Shown: positions 10,676-22,821, counted from the first letter of the stretch. The stretch is 64,000 nucleotides of DNA from Siphonodentalium dalli (GCA_032622095.1 CP136067.1:75170705-75234704); one strand, 5' to 3'. The notes: generated by a model not told the origin, from the letters alone. Translations and numbers: made by a program.

Positions 10676-12721
10676 TATTTATGGTACTTTGATCATCAAG
10701 AAACATTGAACATACATGAATGGTTAATTTCATCAGACAATTAATTTCATCCATAACAAATATATTAACACATATTGAGAGCATTCCGATTGGAAATTTC
10801 AATTTTTCAATTTAGGCCTAAAAAAAATAAAGGTTTGTTTACCCCTAACAAAGCACAAATAATAGGGTCATTTGGTAGGTTTTCATTTCACTGGAATGTT
10901 GAATGAATAACTATAGTGCTCCAAGTTTAATAAGAGTTTAACGCCACTATCGTGTTTACTGTCAATTTTGGTCTTTGTTTTTTATTTTGATGGAAGGGCA
11001 ATAAAATTAAGGTCAGGTTCGGGGGAAACAAACATCTTTTTTTTAGGCCTTATCCAAATTAAGATCTGTCTCAATAAATAGTACACATATAAAGTACAAT
11101 AAGACATAATTGAAAATATAACATTGTAGGCAGTGTGAATAAGGATATATGATTACTCAACTGTGAGTAGTACATAAAACCATACTTTATAACTGTTGCT
11201 TTGAGTTTACAACTTTACATGCCACTCACAGGGGTAATAAATATAAATAAAAAAAAAAATCTAATTTAAAACGAGCACAGTTTTAACAAATGCATCGCTG
11301 AAGTATTATATCAATAGCAATGCATTTGTTAAAAGGGCTTAATTAATTTGTTATCAGTTTTTAATTTAGATTTTTCTTTAAATTTATATTTATTACTTGT
11401 TTTTAATGAGACACCCCTGTTGCCACACTCAAGAAAAATTCCTGAGCTGGTGTTTGAACCAGTGCAAATGTTGTATCACTCATTTGGCCCCTTTATATTA
11501 ATATGTTATGAAATCAAACATGCTAACGGTAGGACCATTGGGCTTCCACGGAAAGGATGGCTGTTAAGGGATTTGATTCGTTTGGGTAATTTTGGCGTCT
11601 AAAATGTCTCTCTCCAGATGGGTCACGTGATGGCATTGCCTTGCATCAAAACTATTTTATCCAAAAAAATAATCAGGGTTTCCACTTGGAGTCGGGCGAA
11701 TGGGGCTGGTAGCTGCTAAGGGGAAATTCCAGAAAATAATTCAATGTAGGAACACCGATTTATCTACATGTACTTTCACCATATATGACAGGTCTATAAT
11801 CTAGAAATGTAAGATATTGTAATTGGCAGATCATTTTACCTGCATATATTTTCTACCAAAGTTTTCAAACCCTCTAGCTTCAAAAGCAATAGAAATTTAT
11901 TGTGATCGTAAAATGAGTGGCCAATCATGATCGGCAGATGTTAACCCATCCCTTGCGATAGTAAATTACTATGATCGGAATCATAAATGAGAGTTTTTGG
12001 TGTTTAATTATAGAGTATACTGTTATGTACTATTATAGACAAATGTACATAACACAAATTATTGGAATTTATGGGTCACTCGCATTTATATAAGAGAATG
12101 CACTGGTACAGCATTTGTAATGCTGCACCACCACAGCCGTGGGTTAAATGTGAAAGGTGACCTGGACATGGAATACTTGGGTTAAGAGAGTCAAATTTAA
12201 GTTTACAATGATAATGTATCAAATTCTACCAACAATATAGATCAAGATAAGGCACCTCACTGCTGACCCATTAATATCAATTATATAGCAGAGCTGTCAA
12301 CAAATCACAGGAATTGTTTATGTTGAAAGCTGACATGTCTATTAAACCAATAACATTTATAATGACCTCAGACCATCTGTAGAGTGATATCTTCAGCTGT
12401 GCAAGGCAGCACAGATGTCCAAGTCTACTGTTAATATCATGTGATGTGTATTGTTGAATCTTTATTTTAAATTAGATAATAGCTTTCTTTATCAGATTAC
12501 CTGCACATTGGCATAAGAGACATCAGAAAATAATATAGCCTTATCAATAGCTAAGTAGTCCAAAGGCATGGGAGGAATTGGTGAATTGGATTTAATGTCA
12601 CTCCAAACAAATTTACCAGTACATAACACAAGATTTTGGACCGATTTAAAAAAATTTGTTGTGGTGACTCAGGGTACCCTTGGCAGAGTTATAATGGTGT
12701 TAGTTTTTAAAATTTTGTTAA
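10676..12721. other. Non-coding, with a small hairpin and an old repeat copy
   Basis: A 15-bp perfect inverted repeat (TTTTAACAAATGCAT at 11281 and its complement at 11320) surrounds 24 bases. About 11920-12040 is a diverged inverted copy of the centre of the 1433-1822 foldback (GATCGGCAGATG, AACCCATC, AGAGTATAC). No gene was recognised. Confidence 0.45.
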
Positions 12722-13345
12722 CTTTAAAAAAAATCAGTGCCAGGGGCCGATCTCATCGGCCCTAATTTAAGGTCTGTAGAGTGCCAGGGCCGATAAGATC
12801 GGCCCTAAAAAAAAAAAAATTGGGGTTGAATTTGTTTTGGGTATGCTTAACCCTTTGGAGAGTATCTGTAACGTCATATACATGACGCCATGAGTAAATT
12901 TAACGTCAACGTCATAGCAATAATTAACAAGTTCGGGTCAAAAAGGTCCAATAATTCGTTTTAATTTATGTGCATTTTTTGTTAACGTGTGTTATGATAA
13001 TCGATTGCACTTATAGATTTGGGACATTATATTAATAAAAATAACTCCTATACAAATCATTTATAAATCAGTTGATTTATTAAAGTTATGTCTACGTAAA
13101 ATAACACTTCCTGAAACGACATATATGTCGTTCTACTCCTCAACCGATAGACGACATATATGTTGTTCTACTCGCCAAACGGTTAAGCATGCTATAGCGA
13201 ATTTAAAAACAAACTGGATAAGTCCTTAGGGGCATGTTATAACTCAAAACTATCACCAAGTATTCATAGTAATAATTTTGATGCCCATGAAAAACGTAAG
13301 ATTCCCTGGCACTAAACCTACAAAATAAGCCTGGCACTGAAAGAG
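12722..13345. mobile_element. Outer TTAA-flanked element, piggyBac-like (nested host)
   Basis: TTAA at 12718-12721 and 13346-13349 bounds sequence whose two ends carry inverted CAGTGCCAGG motifs, two per end: about 12735 and 12780 on the left, and about 13307 and 13332 on the right. The left end also holds two copies of GGGCCGATNNNATCGGCCC. TTAA target sites are the hallmark of piggyBac-type transposition. There is no transposase. A second TTAA element (12851-13182) sits inside it. Confidence 0.5.
12851..13182. mobile_element. Inner piggyBac-like MITE, 332 bp
   Basis: The termini CCCTTTGGAGAG and CTCGCCAAACGG form imperfect inverted repeats directly flanked by TTAA on both sides (12847-12850 and 13183-13186). 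Ends starting CCCTTT next to TTAA match known piggyBac-type elements. The right sub-terminal region holds two copies of ACGACATATATGTNGTTCTA, and the left has ACGTCATATACATGACG. Non-coding. Confidence 0.7.
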
Positions 13346-13429
13346 TTAAAAAAAAAAAAATTATTTAATAATTTTTTATTGAATTTTTTTTTGGTGGTTA
13401 AATTGAGCAAGGAATTGAATCTAAATTTT

Positions 13430-13670
13430 TTTTTTTTTAAGAGTGAATATCTTTTTCGAAAAACGGCCATAACTCAGTTAAAAATAGTCGGATCAAACCC
13501 ATATTCGAACTCGATCTGTCTTTTGTTCCGATCAGATAGAACATATTTGAGTTATCGCACCATGTGTAAAGTGTCTACAGACAGACAGACGGACGGATGA
13601 GTGGTCAATCCGGACAACGACACTATGTTTATGCTATCATTCCCAGTTCAAATAGGACGAGGCGGGCCTG
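13430..13670 (+). repeat. Interspersed repeat ending in (GACA/GACGGACG) tract
   Basis: A block of CCATAACTCAG, CCCATATTCGAACTCG and GAGTTATCG leads into ACAGACAGACAGACGGACGG and AATCCGGACAACGACACTA. It is related to the tandem repeats at 5127-5520. Non-coding. Confidence 0.55.
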
Positions 13671-13931
13671 AATTCAGAAGCGGAAAAAAAATCTTTAAAA
13701 ATTCAATAGTAAATGTGCGTTTCAACGAGGGGAAGTGTAAACAGGAGTAGCCCAAATTCCACTTCCTCTCCCATTCAGAGAGAAAAGAGGTCTAAAGAAG
13801 TGTTCAGACAAGTCCGTTGCGTTGAATTTGGATTACAGACAATAACGCTAAGGTGTTCAGATGGCTGCGATGGGTCCGTTACCATCGGACCATCAACAAA
13901 TCTGAACTTGATCTGTGTGTTCTAATATGTC

Positions 13932-14831
13932 TAGTGTTGAAACGATTAGCGATTTTAAGGAATCGACTAGTCGCCAGAGGTAATCGGCTACTAGTCGACT
14001 CGGACCCCTTCTAAGAGTTCCCGTTTCTATGCCCATATGACGTATAAAATGGGCCATGTGGCATCGCAGTTTTGAGTATCCAACTCTTCGTTTCAGAACG
14101 TTCAAACGGAAAGCTCGTGAATTATATAATCTCCCGTTTTTGCCCGTGAGTCTCCCAATTTGATGTCTTATAAAGGCTCTCCTGCAACCTCCATATAATC
14201 TCACGGTTTGGGGAATGCAGGTAATAAAAACATTTTATTTAACCAAATTTGTCGCCGGTAACCAGGAAATAAATAGGCAAGTCTCGTTCGTAAGTCTCGC
14301 TAACTAGATGTTGGTGTGTACTATTGTCTCTCTGAATAGGCGCCTCATGTCGCGGGGGGGGGGGGGGTATTATAATCTATACAAATTATGTTTCATATAT
14401 CATTGAAGCCATTTTGTTACATCATTACTCTAGTATTACACGGGCCACAGTGAGAAGTTATCACTGGTCAATTGCGTCACATCAAACTAGACAGTGTTCA
14501 GTCGGCAGCGACACTTCATGTCTTTGATGATCAACATAAAAGAAACCGCGCCTACACGTGCATACTTTGGGTTCAGTTCAGGTCATGGAGTTCACTGCCA
14601 GTGCATGACTGATGGCAGTGGCATCGTTAAAGGAACAATGCAATAAGGCTTTTAGAAATTAATATGTGTTAACTGTTACAGATTACGTGATAATATGGCC
14701 GTGCAATGGCACTGCTGCCATGATAGCACATAGGTAGTGCTTTTTCCTGACTAATCGACTAGCAGGTTTCGGGATCGACTAATTTAATAACCGTGTCGAC
14801 TTCGACTAGTCGATTAATCGTTTCAACACTA
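13932..14831. mobile_element. Non-autonomous hAT-type transposon with 8-bp duplication
   Basis: The element starts TAGTGTTGAAACGATTA and ends with its complement TAATCGTTTCAACACTA. It is flanked on both sides by the identical octamer AATATGTC (13924-13931 and 14832-14839). An 8-bp target duplication with TAGTGTTG-type ends is diagnostic of the hAT superfamily. Sub-terminal copies of CGACTAGTCG occur at both ends, as expected for transposase-binding repeats. The 900-bp interior has no transposase and includes a G run near 14355. It was presumably moved by a hAT transposase encoded elsewhere. Confidence 0.9.
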
Positions 14832-14839
14832 AATATGTC

Positions 14840-15299
14840 AACTAACTGCCTTGCAAAATCCATGGAAATCGGAGTAATATTGATGCTGTAATGATCCAGA
14901 AAACCCGGACAGATGCACAGACATGCTGATTAATAGGGTAGTCCTCTAAAAAAATTCAGGGTACCGGTATAATGAGTGGTCAGTGTAAGAGTCTGGTGAT
15001 AAATGGGACCTCTGGAGTAATTGGAACATGACAGTTAAATATGGCGGCCCAATGAGGTTGATTGGTTCATGAACAAATTGATTCAGGGGTTATCATATCA
15101 CTATGGGAAAGAAGAAGCAATATTAGTCGTATATATAAAATATACAGTTAAGATGTCTAATGTACTTTTAAAAACAAGGCATCAGTCAGTCACCTTCACC
15201 AAGCGACATTGTACTGCTGTTGATGAGGGGTATAATTCTGAGCACAATGAAGATATAATATTTTACTTTTACATTCTCACATGCAAATCGATCACAAAG
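14840..15299. other. No gene recognised
   Basis: Unremarkable AT-rich sequence between the hAT element and the next interspersed repeat. Confidence 0.35.
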
Positions 15300-16250
15300 T
15301 AAATTAAAGTGTCAATGACACTGTAGCTCAACATGGAGAGGCAATAAATTTGATAATGTTATGCATTGCAGTTAATGTGTGGATTAGGAATTTGGAAAGT
15401 TAAACAAGATGGCCAATTTTGATAGCTCCCATCTAGACGTCACCCGAAGATGTTGGCTGTATTGTATGCCCAAGGATTTAGTCATTCAAAGAGTAAAATC
15501 GTTTAAATTTGATAGCTCCCATCTATTCTAGAGGTAATCCTGAACATGCCTGTAAATTTGTTTTAATATTTGTCCAATAAATGTGATCTGAAGGGTGTGC
15601 CAATGGATTCAAATTTAAAATCCAAGTGGACTATGACAGCCATGTTTTTCAACGGAAAAATTTATACCTCAATCTAGATGTCACCCGGGTCCCTGAGGAT
15701 CCATGTAGTTTGGGATCAATCAGATAAAAGTGTTGGCTGTAGGGATTTATTCAAGTAAATATTAAAATCCAAGGTGGCTGCTAACTGCCATGTTTTTTTT
15801 TTATCAAAAATCATTCAAATTCGATAGCTCACATCTAGAGTTCACCATGTGAAATTTGTGATTAATCGGATGAAAAATGCTGACTGAAGGGAGTGCCAAA
15901 GGATTTAGTCATGCAAAGAGTAAAAATCCAAGATGGCTGCCAACAGCCAGGTTTTTTATCGAATTTTTTTCAAATTTGATAGCTCCATATAGAGATGATC
16001 CTATTAACCATCCACGTAAATTTTCAAAACATTTCTCCAATAAATATGGGCTCCAGACTGGCGATGGTTTAAATTTGAAATCAAAGATGGCTGTTGGCAG
16101 TAATGTTTTTATTTTGGATGAATTTCAATTTTTTAAACAAATGGCTTCAGTAATGCTGAATGCAATAGCCAATTATGAGGGCAGCTGTAGGGTATGGCAA
16201 AGGAAATTGTCGACAGATGGACGGACGCTAACCCATGGCAATAGCATGAA
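15300..16250 (+). repeat. CCAAGATGGC-type repeat array, with head segment
   Basis: Opens with the GTGTCAATGACACTGTAGCT head at about 15310, then runs through about six diverged monomers carrying GATAGCTCCCATCTA, CCATGTTTTT, AAATCCAAGATGGCTGCC and GGATTTAGTCATGCAAAGAG. It ends with a CGGACGCTAACCCATGGCAATAGC tail. A 150-codon frame beginning in this array at 15877 is a translation of these monomers and has no protein signature. Confidence 0.65.
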
Positions 16251-16379
16251 CTTGACTTTGTCAAGTACAGGGTGTTGCCAAAATCAATTTGAGCTAGAAC
16301 ATGAAAGTAAATATCTCATTCTCATATAGAATATCATTATGTCTCCCAATTGAGAGAGGTCATACGGTTATTTTTAATA

Positions 16380-17399
16380 TTAATCAGCATGACTATTTTT
16401 AACAGGAAAACCATTCTTTTTGCTTGACTTCAAATTTGACAACACCCTGTGAAGGATAATTGAGAAAATAATGACAGTCAACGCATTCATGAAAAATACC
16501 AATGAAATAATACCAATACTTGACCACAATGAGTGGAAAATCCAGTCCTGGAGGTTTTCATCCTTTTGTAAATCTTTATTCATGAGCAGAAAGTGCATTT
16601 GGTAGACAATGCTCAGCGTCACAGCAATGTGGAAGATCTGGTGACTATGTCCAATTATATCAAATGCTCCGGGATGCCATCTCTCTGGAATGTGACTGAC
16701 ATAAAGTATGACTGAGATTGTTGCAAAGAATATATGCCAAGAAATTAGGCTAAGTAGCTGTTGAGAACAATTATCCCAAAGGCACAATGCCAGATGAATA
16801 TACACAGGCACAGTGACGAACAAATATGGTCCTGCAAATGATGATAGTCGTAGAATGTGTCTGAATAAACTCTGCTTCATTAATCTTGTGTGGCAAGAAA
16901 TGACTGTGCATGTAATGGCATTGAAGAAGGCAAAAGTGATGTAATTGTCAGCATACCAGGTCTTCTGGAGTATGGATGGGAACATGTATCCCCGGTAGGC
17001 GACAGCACTAGCCATACTGAATAAACTAATTGCACTGTAGTCCAGGAAAAAACAGACATGGCGAGCTTTCACCGACATCACATTGAATGTGTGTGCTGTC
17101 GCACTGGCCAAAGGAACAAGACAAATTGAAACCATGTAGCACAGTAGAGGCCAGGAATATGAGTCATTGATGAAATCTGTCGTTCTTGACAGGTCAACCA
17201 AAACCCATAGAAAATACCATGGTGGAAGAAAATGAGTCCAGAAATTAAATGTCTCATTTGTGGCATCGAAAATACTAAGGATACATTGCTTAGCAGAACT
17301 TCTTGGATACCTATACCCACGTATGATGAACTCCTCCTTGAAATCATCTGGCACCTGATTGACTTCATATGTGGGCCCACTGATTCCCATCGCAATCAT
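16380..17399 (-). CDS. Membrane progestin receptor, PAQR5/6-like
   Basis: An uninterrupted 339-residue frame, the usual length of the PAQR family. These seven- or eight-helix membrane proteins include the membrane progestin receptors, which transmit rapid steroid signals at the cell surface. The N-terminal GYRYP (residues 28-32) and NETFNFWTHFLPPWYFLW (48-65) match the start of the first membrane domain. The conserved metal-site residues are present: S99-x3-H103 (SATAH), D120 in FFLDY, and H253/H257 in GHSHQIFH. A SHIPERWHPGAFD loop (235-247) precedes the last of these, as in mPR gamma/delta. Hydrophobic segments alternate along the length. It ends in a lysine-rich cytosolic tail. No intron is seen. 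ATGs at codons 1 and 4 both have acceptable contexts. An ATTAAA overlaps the stop region, but poly(A) use is unproven. Assignment within the mPR group is by resemblance only. Confidence 0.9.
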   Translation of the reverse strand: MIAMGISGPTYEVNQVPDDFKEEFIIRGYRYPRSSAKQCILSIFDATNETFNFWTHFLPPWYFLWVLVDLSRTTDFINDSYSWPLLCYMVSICLVPLASATAHTFNVMSVKARHVCFFLDYSAISLFSMASAVAYRGYMFPSILQKTWYADNYITFAFFNAITCTVISCHTRLMKQSLFRHILRLSSFAGPYLFVTVPVYIHLALCLWDNCSQQLLSLISWHIFFATISVILYVSHIPERWHPGAFDIIGHSHQIFHIAVTLSIVYQMHFLLMNKDLQKDENLQDWIFHSLWSSIGIISLVFFMNALTVIIFSIILHRVLSNLKSSKKNGFPVKNSHAD

Positions 17400-17614
17400 C
17401 TTTCTCGGTTGCTGATTGGATCTTCTCTTGAATAAATTAGAATATAGACAGATATCTAATGAGGTCAGATGTCTCCAGGCAACTTATTCCAGATGCATGC
17501 TATGCTTTGAAGATCGCTTATTGTTCAACAGTCCTGCACAAACTTTAGGATATTGGTACCGCAGATGCAGTGACCCGGTGATGCTGACATTATTTTCACA
17601 CCTGTAAAGAGACA

Positions 17615-18090
17615 GAATGAAAGTGTCCATGAGACTGTAGTTCAACTTGGAGAGGGGATAATTTGGAAGATTGTTATGCATTTCAGTTAATGAGATGAAT
17701 AGGAATGAGGATTGAAAAACCAGAGGTCACCGCAAAGAACCATGGTGAAGTTTGGGATCAATTGGATAGAAAATGTCGACTGCAGGGAATGCTGAAATAT
17801 TTAGTCATACAAAGAGTAAAATTAAAAGGATGCCAGCGGCCATCTTTTTCATCTAAATTTGTAAAATATTTATTGCTCCCAATCTATTGGTTGACCCTAA
17901 GATCCCAGCACTTTTAATTCAGATTTTTCGGCAAACCCTTTGCCATGCCCCAGTTTTCTTCAGCAATTGGCATTGCTGAATTGCTGATTGTCATAGCCAA
18001 TTATGAGGGCTGAGATCCATATGAAATTTTGTGATGATCGGATGAGGGATGTGGTCTGTAGGGTGAGTCAAAGGATTTAGACCAGTTCCA
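17615..18090 (+). repeat. CCAAGATGGC-type repeat copy with head
   Basis: The head AAAGTGTCCATGAGACTGTA is followed by GAGGTCACC, TTAGTCATACAAAGAGTAAA, GGCCATCTTTTTC and GATGATCGGATGAGGGATGTGG blocks. These match the 9.2-10.0 and 15.3-16.2 kb copies. It lies directly upstream of the PAQR gene, in the 5' direction of that gene. Confidence 0.6.
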
Positions 18091-18607
18091 ATTGAAATCA
18101 TACGGTCCATTATTACATATGAATGTCGGACTGACGCGTATTGAAACTGATTTCAAGACACGCAGGGAAACTCCCAGTACAGTGACGTCATGGGGTTTAT
18201 AAATATGGATAATTTATGCAGGTCATTCATTCCAGTATCAAATCATTGTCAACCATTATTATGATATATATTATACCATAGGCATAATTATGTTACCATA
18301 TGCAATTCGGGATAGTCCGTTTGGTTCGTAAACTGGTGTATTTTATCTTATTAGATTAATGCATGGGCCCTGAAAAGGGGGTTGCAATTCATGAATTTTG
18401 AGTGCATGCCTTGGTTTCCCCAATTTCCCCTAGCTTGGGTCTCAATCTTTAGTTTTTCGACTACATTGAAATTGGAAAAAAATTGTATTTACCCTCCCTC
18501 CATTAGTTTCCCCATTTGCACCCTTGGGTCCCAATTTTCCAACTGACCAGCCCCAAAATTTCAAATTTCAATAATCCGAAGATATTTGGTTTTCCGATGG
18601 GCTGAAA

Positions 18608-18671
18608 CACAGGGGGCAGGAATCTTTTATTATGGATAATTATCCATAATAAAAGATTCCTGCCCCCTGTG
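18608..18671. repeat. 64-bp perfect palindrome without a loop
   Basis: The two 32-base halves, meeting between 18639 and 18640 at GGATAATTATCC, are exact complements running out to ACAGGGGGCAGG and CCTGCCCCCTGT. No spacer is present. This could be a palindromic mini-element or a fold-back duplication. Confidence 0.9.
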
Positions 18672-18934
18672 GCATGTGCGGAAAATAAAACTTCATTCTA
18701 TTTGGAAATTTCGGGAAAAGCCAATAGAAAAATTGGACTCATTGAAATTACATGGAAATCAGGGATGGGGCAATTACATGCCTAAAGTATTTGATTATAA
18801 TACACATAATTTCCAATTTGATGATTACAAATACAGTACTTTTCTAAAAGTAATCAATTACTTTTTGATTACATCTGATTACTTTGAGATTATTTAATGA
18901 AGACATTCATATAATAGTTGGACATAGTGTTTTA

Positions 18935-19105
18935 TATTATTGAATTTGTCAATGACACTGAAGCGCAACTTCGATAGGGGCTCATATAAAACATTACAGT
19001 TAATAGAGCGATTAGGAAAGTTGGTATGTCTATGTATTCTCGAGGTCACCACGCAGATCCATATGGAGTTTGGTGATGGGATGTGGCCTGTAGGGTGTGC
19101 CAACA
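18935..19105 (+). repeat. Diverged copy of the GTGTCAATGACACTG repeat
   Basis: TTGTCAATGACACTGAAGCG, ACATTACAGTTAATAGAG, GAGGTCACCACG and TTTGGTGATGGGATGTGG follow the same order as in the other three copies. Strongly degraded. Confidence 0.55.
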
Positions 19106-20321
19106 TTATTAAATTATTATTACCTATAAATTCAATCCCGTTGGTGTCTGAAATTGTCAGTATAATCTTTCATGGCTGCCAAAGCGTGGCATATGTATAG
19201 AAAGTGATAGATTGGTGATATACTTGAACAATCTTGTAATAGCTAAAGTATTGCCCAAAATGGCTTCCAAAATCAGTATTTTGCCTTATACGACTGAGAT
19301 GCTGATTATGTTTATAAGCAGTGAGGCAAATATTGACACTTCTTCATGGAAGCAATGCAGTTCGCGACTGCTTAGGAATTAAACCACCAAATAGATCAAA
19401 CATTTATACCAACCCTCAAAGTAGAACCAATCCAACTCATGCTTCACTTTAAAGATATACGCATTGAGTTGTTGTCTTGAATCTGCACTCTTAGTCTTCT
19501 TGGGTCTGATACGTCAACAAGTGTATAAATTTGTTGAGTTCTGTGGAGAGTTATTTGTATATCTATCAGTACGCATGTGTGTACTGGGTGTACATGTGGT
19601 GTACTAGATTGGAAAATATAATTTAGCATAACCATGTTACATGTATCTATAGCGGAGACTGGGTCCAACTGTGGTGATGCTTGCTTTGACAGGTCATTTA
19701 TAATTATATGCAACGGCTTTCATTCCTTTCAAAGTCATGTACATGTAGATTTATGTTGAATCTTCAAAATTGCCTGCTTTCTATTGGTAAATGTGTCTTT
19801 GATCTCTAACCAGATTTTTGATAACCAGATGTGCACTGGGTGTTAAACAAAATTAAATACCATTATTTAGTTTGACAGGAACATGTATATGTCACAAAGA
19901 TAATTGACAGAGTTCCAGATATGAAAACAACAAAAGCTGTTATGGACATCTGCACATCTAGAATAAAGTAAACAAATGTCACAGAAGTGCATTCACTCCT
20001 AAAACCATATTCTCATTCTGGTAATTATTTTCAATCAACACTTATCGTTGAGTATTGCAATGAGTGGGGCTAATAATTTGGTGCAAGTGTCATAGTTATT
20101 ATGCCCTGTGTTGTAACCTCAATTGATTTAGCTCAACCCAATTTAGGATGTGTAATGAGCAAACTACTCATTCGAAGAAAGCCCCATTACCGTATTGTAT
20201 AGTCACCACTGTCACGGTGTCCATTGGTAAACATATATGTGATATCTCACAGTGGTGCATGATCGGTGTAGCATATGGTGTAGAATTGCAATTCAATTGT
20301 AGTTAACTTGCCTTAACTACC
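19106..20321. other. No gene recognised
   Basis: Ordinary AT-rich sequence. Open frames on both strands are short and carry no motifs. Confidence 0.35.
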
Positions 20322-20323
20322 CC

Positions 20324-20692
20324 GCTCGACAAAACAAGTGTCCATTGGCACTGCGGTGTATTTGCCGTTCGGCCGCGGTGTCAGCGTTTGTAACTGCGGT
20401 TGAGCACTGCGGCCGAAAGCAAGTACACTGAAGCCGAACGGCAAGTACACCATGGCCGAAAGGCAACTACAACGCGGCCGAAAGGCATGTGCACCGTGGT
20501 TAGATTTCTGGTTTGTATCATCTTTTTTCAGTTTAATGAACGTACACCGCAGCAACTACACCATGGCCGAATGGCAAGTACACTGCAGCCCAACAGTAGT
20601 TAGCCGGTGGAGCCGCAGTGTTGTTGCATTTCGGCCGCGGTGGCAACGCTAACCGCACCATGGTTAAGTGGACACTTGTTTTGTCCAGCAGG
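20324..20692. mobile_element. GC-rich inverted-repeat element, ~370 bp
   Basis: The ends CGACAAAACAAGTGTCC (left) and GGACACTTGTTTTGTCC (right) are inverted repeats. The interior is a degenerate array of GCGGCCGAAAGGCAAGTACAC-like units of about 20 bp in both orientations, much richer in GC than its surroundings. Short frames here are artefacts of the array. Confidence 0.65.
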
Positions 20693-21237
20693 GTAAGTCC
20701 AATTATTTAATAAATTTGAAAAACGGCATTCCATACTAAACCAGGTTTCAGTGACATGTTGTGAATGTCAGCATATGGCAATTCGCCCGGGTAGTCATAT
20801 GATGTTAGGTCTGCCTACTATGGCTATTTTACAACGTGTTGTCAACATGTGTTTCCAACTGGATTTTTGGATTAAATATTAAATGGAATTATAGTTTATA
20901 TTTTAGCACCCGTGATTTGAAAATTACGAGTGCGTACGAGTGCGAGAGCAATCACTCCCGTCACCTGGGAAGGACTGCAGTGTTGTGCCAATGACCTTGT
21001 TCGTTGATGATGATATCGTGGGTTGTTCATATAAGCATGTGACTACCCTACGATCTTTCCATCTACGATTTTTACGAACACACGACTGTCATTATTTCGC
21101 AAGTGGAGGAAGCCAAGGATGAGCCACAATTTTGCATCTAAAATCAAACAGCGCTTGATATTATTTTTTGACTTGCGATCTTGGAAGCTTGGAACTTAAT
21201 TAGCCTAATTAACAATTTTTGGCCCCTTGGCAAAAAG

Positions 21238-22821
21238 CAGGGCTGGCAAATATGAGAATACAGCTACAATAGCTGTATTCAGCTAACCTAGCTGAATCCA
21301 GCTATATATTCTACTCTCGAACCGGCTTTTTTCCGATAATAAACAAGTTCTAAGTGCTAATTTGCACATCAAATTAGGTCACCCTATTATCCGGTCACTT
21401 TCAACCAAATCAAAAACGTCACTTGTTTTGTGACAAAGTGTTGCAATTTATCGACACAGTGATTTCTATTTTGTGTGAAAACTTACTTCTTCTTCGTGAT
21501 ACAGTGCAAGTCCTGGCAGAGGTGTGTTTCTGTTGGGACAATATCGCACTATGATGGGAGGTGACTGTAAATATCATGGAAAATTTTCTGTGAAAACGTG
21601 AACTAAATCACTTGTAAAACAAAGATATATGTCATCAAAGACACTCCTGTATTTCTTCCCGCTGCTAAAATGAAAGGACCATTATAATGGTGTGCATAAC
21701 CTCAAGCATATGAACTCACACACCACTAATGGGTTGTGAGCGATACCGATAACTATTCGTAAAGGTATTATACAGATAGTGTGCGGTAAGCTAAAGTGGT
21801 GAGCTGTACTCGCTTGGTTAATCTCGGCTAGAGATCATGTCCCCCTTTTCAACTATTTAATAATTTTAGACCACCAATCAAATTGTGTTTGAGCAGCACT
21901 GGATTTATACTATTTCCAGAACTGATAAAGACATTGCATCTTCAGTTTTGAACATTGTATTAAATATATTGTTTCCAAGGTTTTCCGCAATGCATAAGAG
22001 AGTTATTGACCGTCATGATCAACATTGATCATCATAATTAGTTTTCACACATAATCGACATCGCTGTGTCGACAAAACACAACACTTTGTCACAAAACAA
22101 GTGACAGTTTTGATAGGTGTGAAAGTGATTGGAGAATTAAGGGGACATGGCAATCTGCGGGATGGGATGGAATAGAATGACAATCTGCGGAACAGAATTT
22201 CAAATTGCGTGGAACGGCCAATATCTTGAGGAATACAGCATGTAGAGGGCTCCTTTTGGCCCTATAGCCACACATATTAACCCTGCCACTGACCGGACAC
22301 CAGAAGTTGCATTATTCGGTCGACAACTGACCTAGCATAAAATTGTCGAAATCAAGACATATGATTTTGACAATTTTATGCTAGGTCAGTTATCGACCGA
22401 ATAATGCAACTTCTGGTGTCCGGTCAGATATGTGTGACTAGGGCGAATATCAGCCTTTCGTTAGACACCAAAAGGAGCCCTCTACGTGCTGTATTGCTTG
22501 AGATATCGGCCGTTCCACGCAATTTGAAATTCTGTTCCGCAGATTGTCGTTCTATTCCATCCCATCCCGCAGATTGTCATGTCCGAATAAAGTAATCTAT
22601 TACTATTAGTATTAAATAGGCCTACCTACTAGTAGTAGTACTACCTAGTTTAGATTATAGATATACAATTTTATTTACAAATTAGCGTTTCTAGTTAATT
22701 ATCGAAAAACAGCCGGTTTGAGAATGAGAGTAGAATATATTGCTGAATTCAGCTAGGTTATGAATACAGCTATTCAACCTATTCGGCTATTGTAGCTGTA
22801 TTCTCACATTTGCCAGACCTG
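21238..22821. mobile_element. Composite element: three nested inverted repeats
   Basis: The outer arms (about 21238-21350 and 22695-22821) begin CAGGGCTGGCAAA and end TTTGCCAGACCTG, with multiple GAATACAGCT motifs. A second pair (about 21402-21490 and 22035-22118) shares GTCACTTGTTTTGTGACA and CGACACAG. A third, inner foldback (22128-22582) has arms from ACATGGCAATCTGCGG to CTGACCTAGCATAAAATTGT that meet almost without a spacer. CAGGG ends resemble hAT termini, but the 8-bp flanks do not match. No transposase is seen. Confidence 0.65.

Noticed and set aside
13893-14204. 103-codon minus frame in the hAT element
   Set aside because: It crosses the element boundary into flanking DNA and lacks any transposase feature.
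15877-16329. 150-codon plus-strand frame
   Set aside because: It runs across several CCAAGATGGC-type repeat monomers and has no domain signature; the same repeat occurs elsewhere without an open frame.
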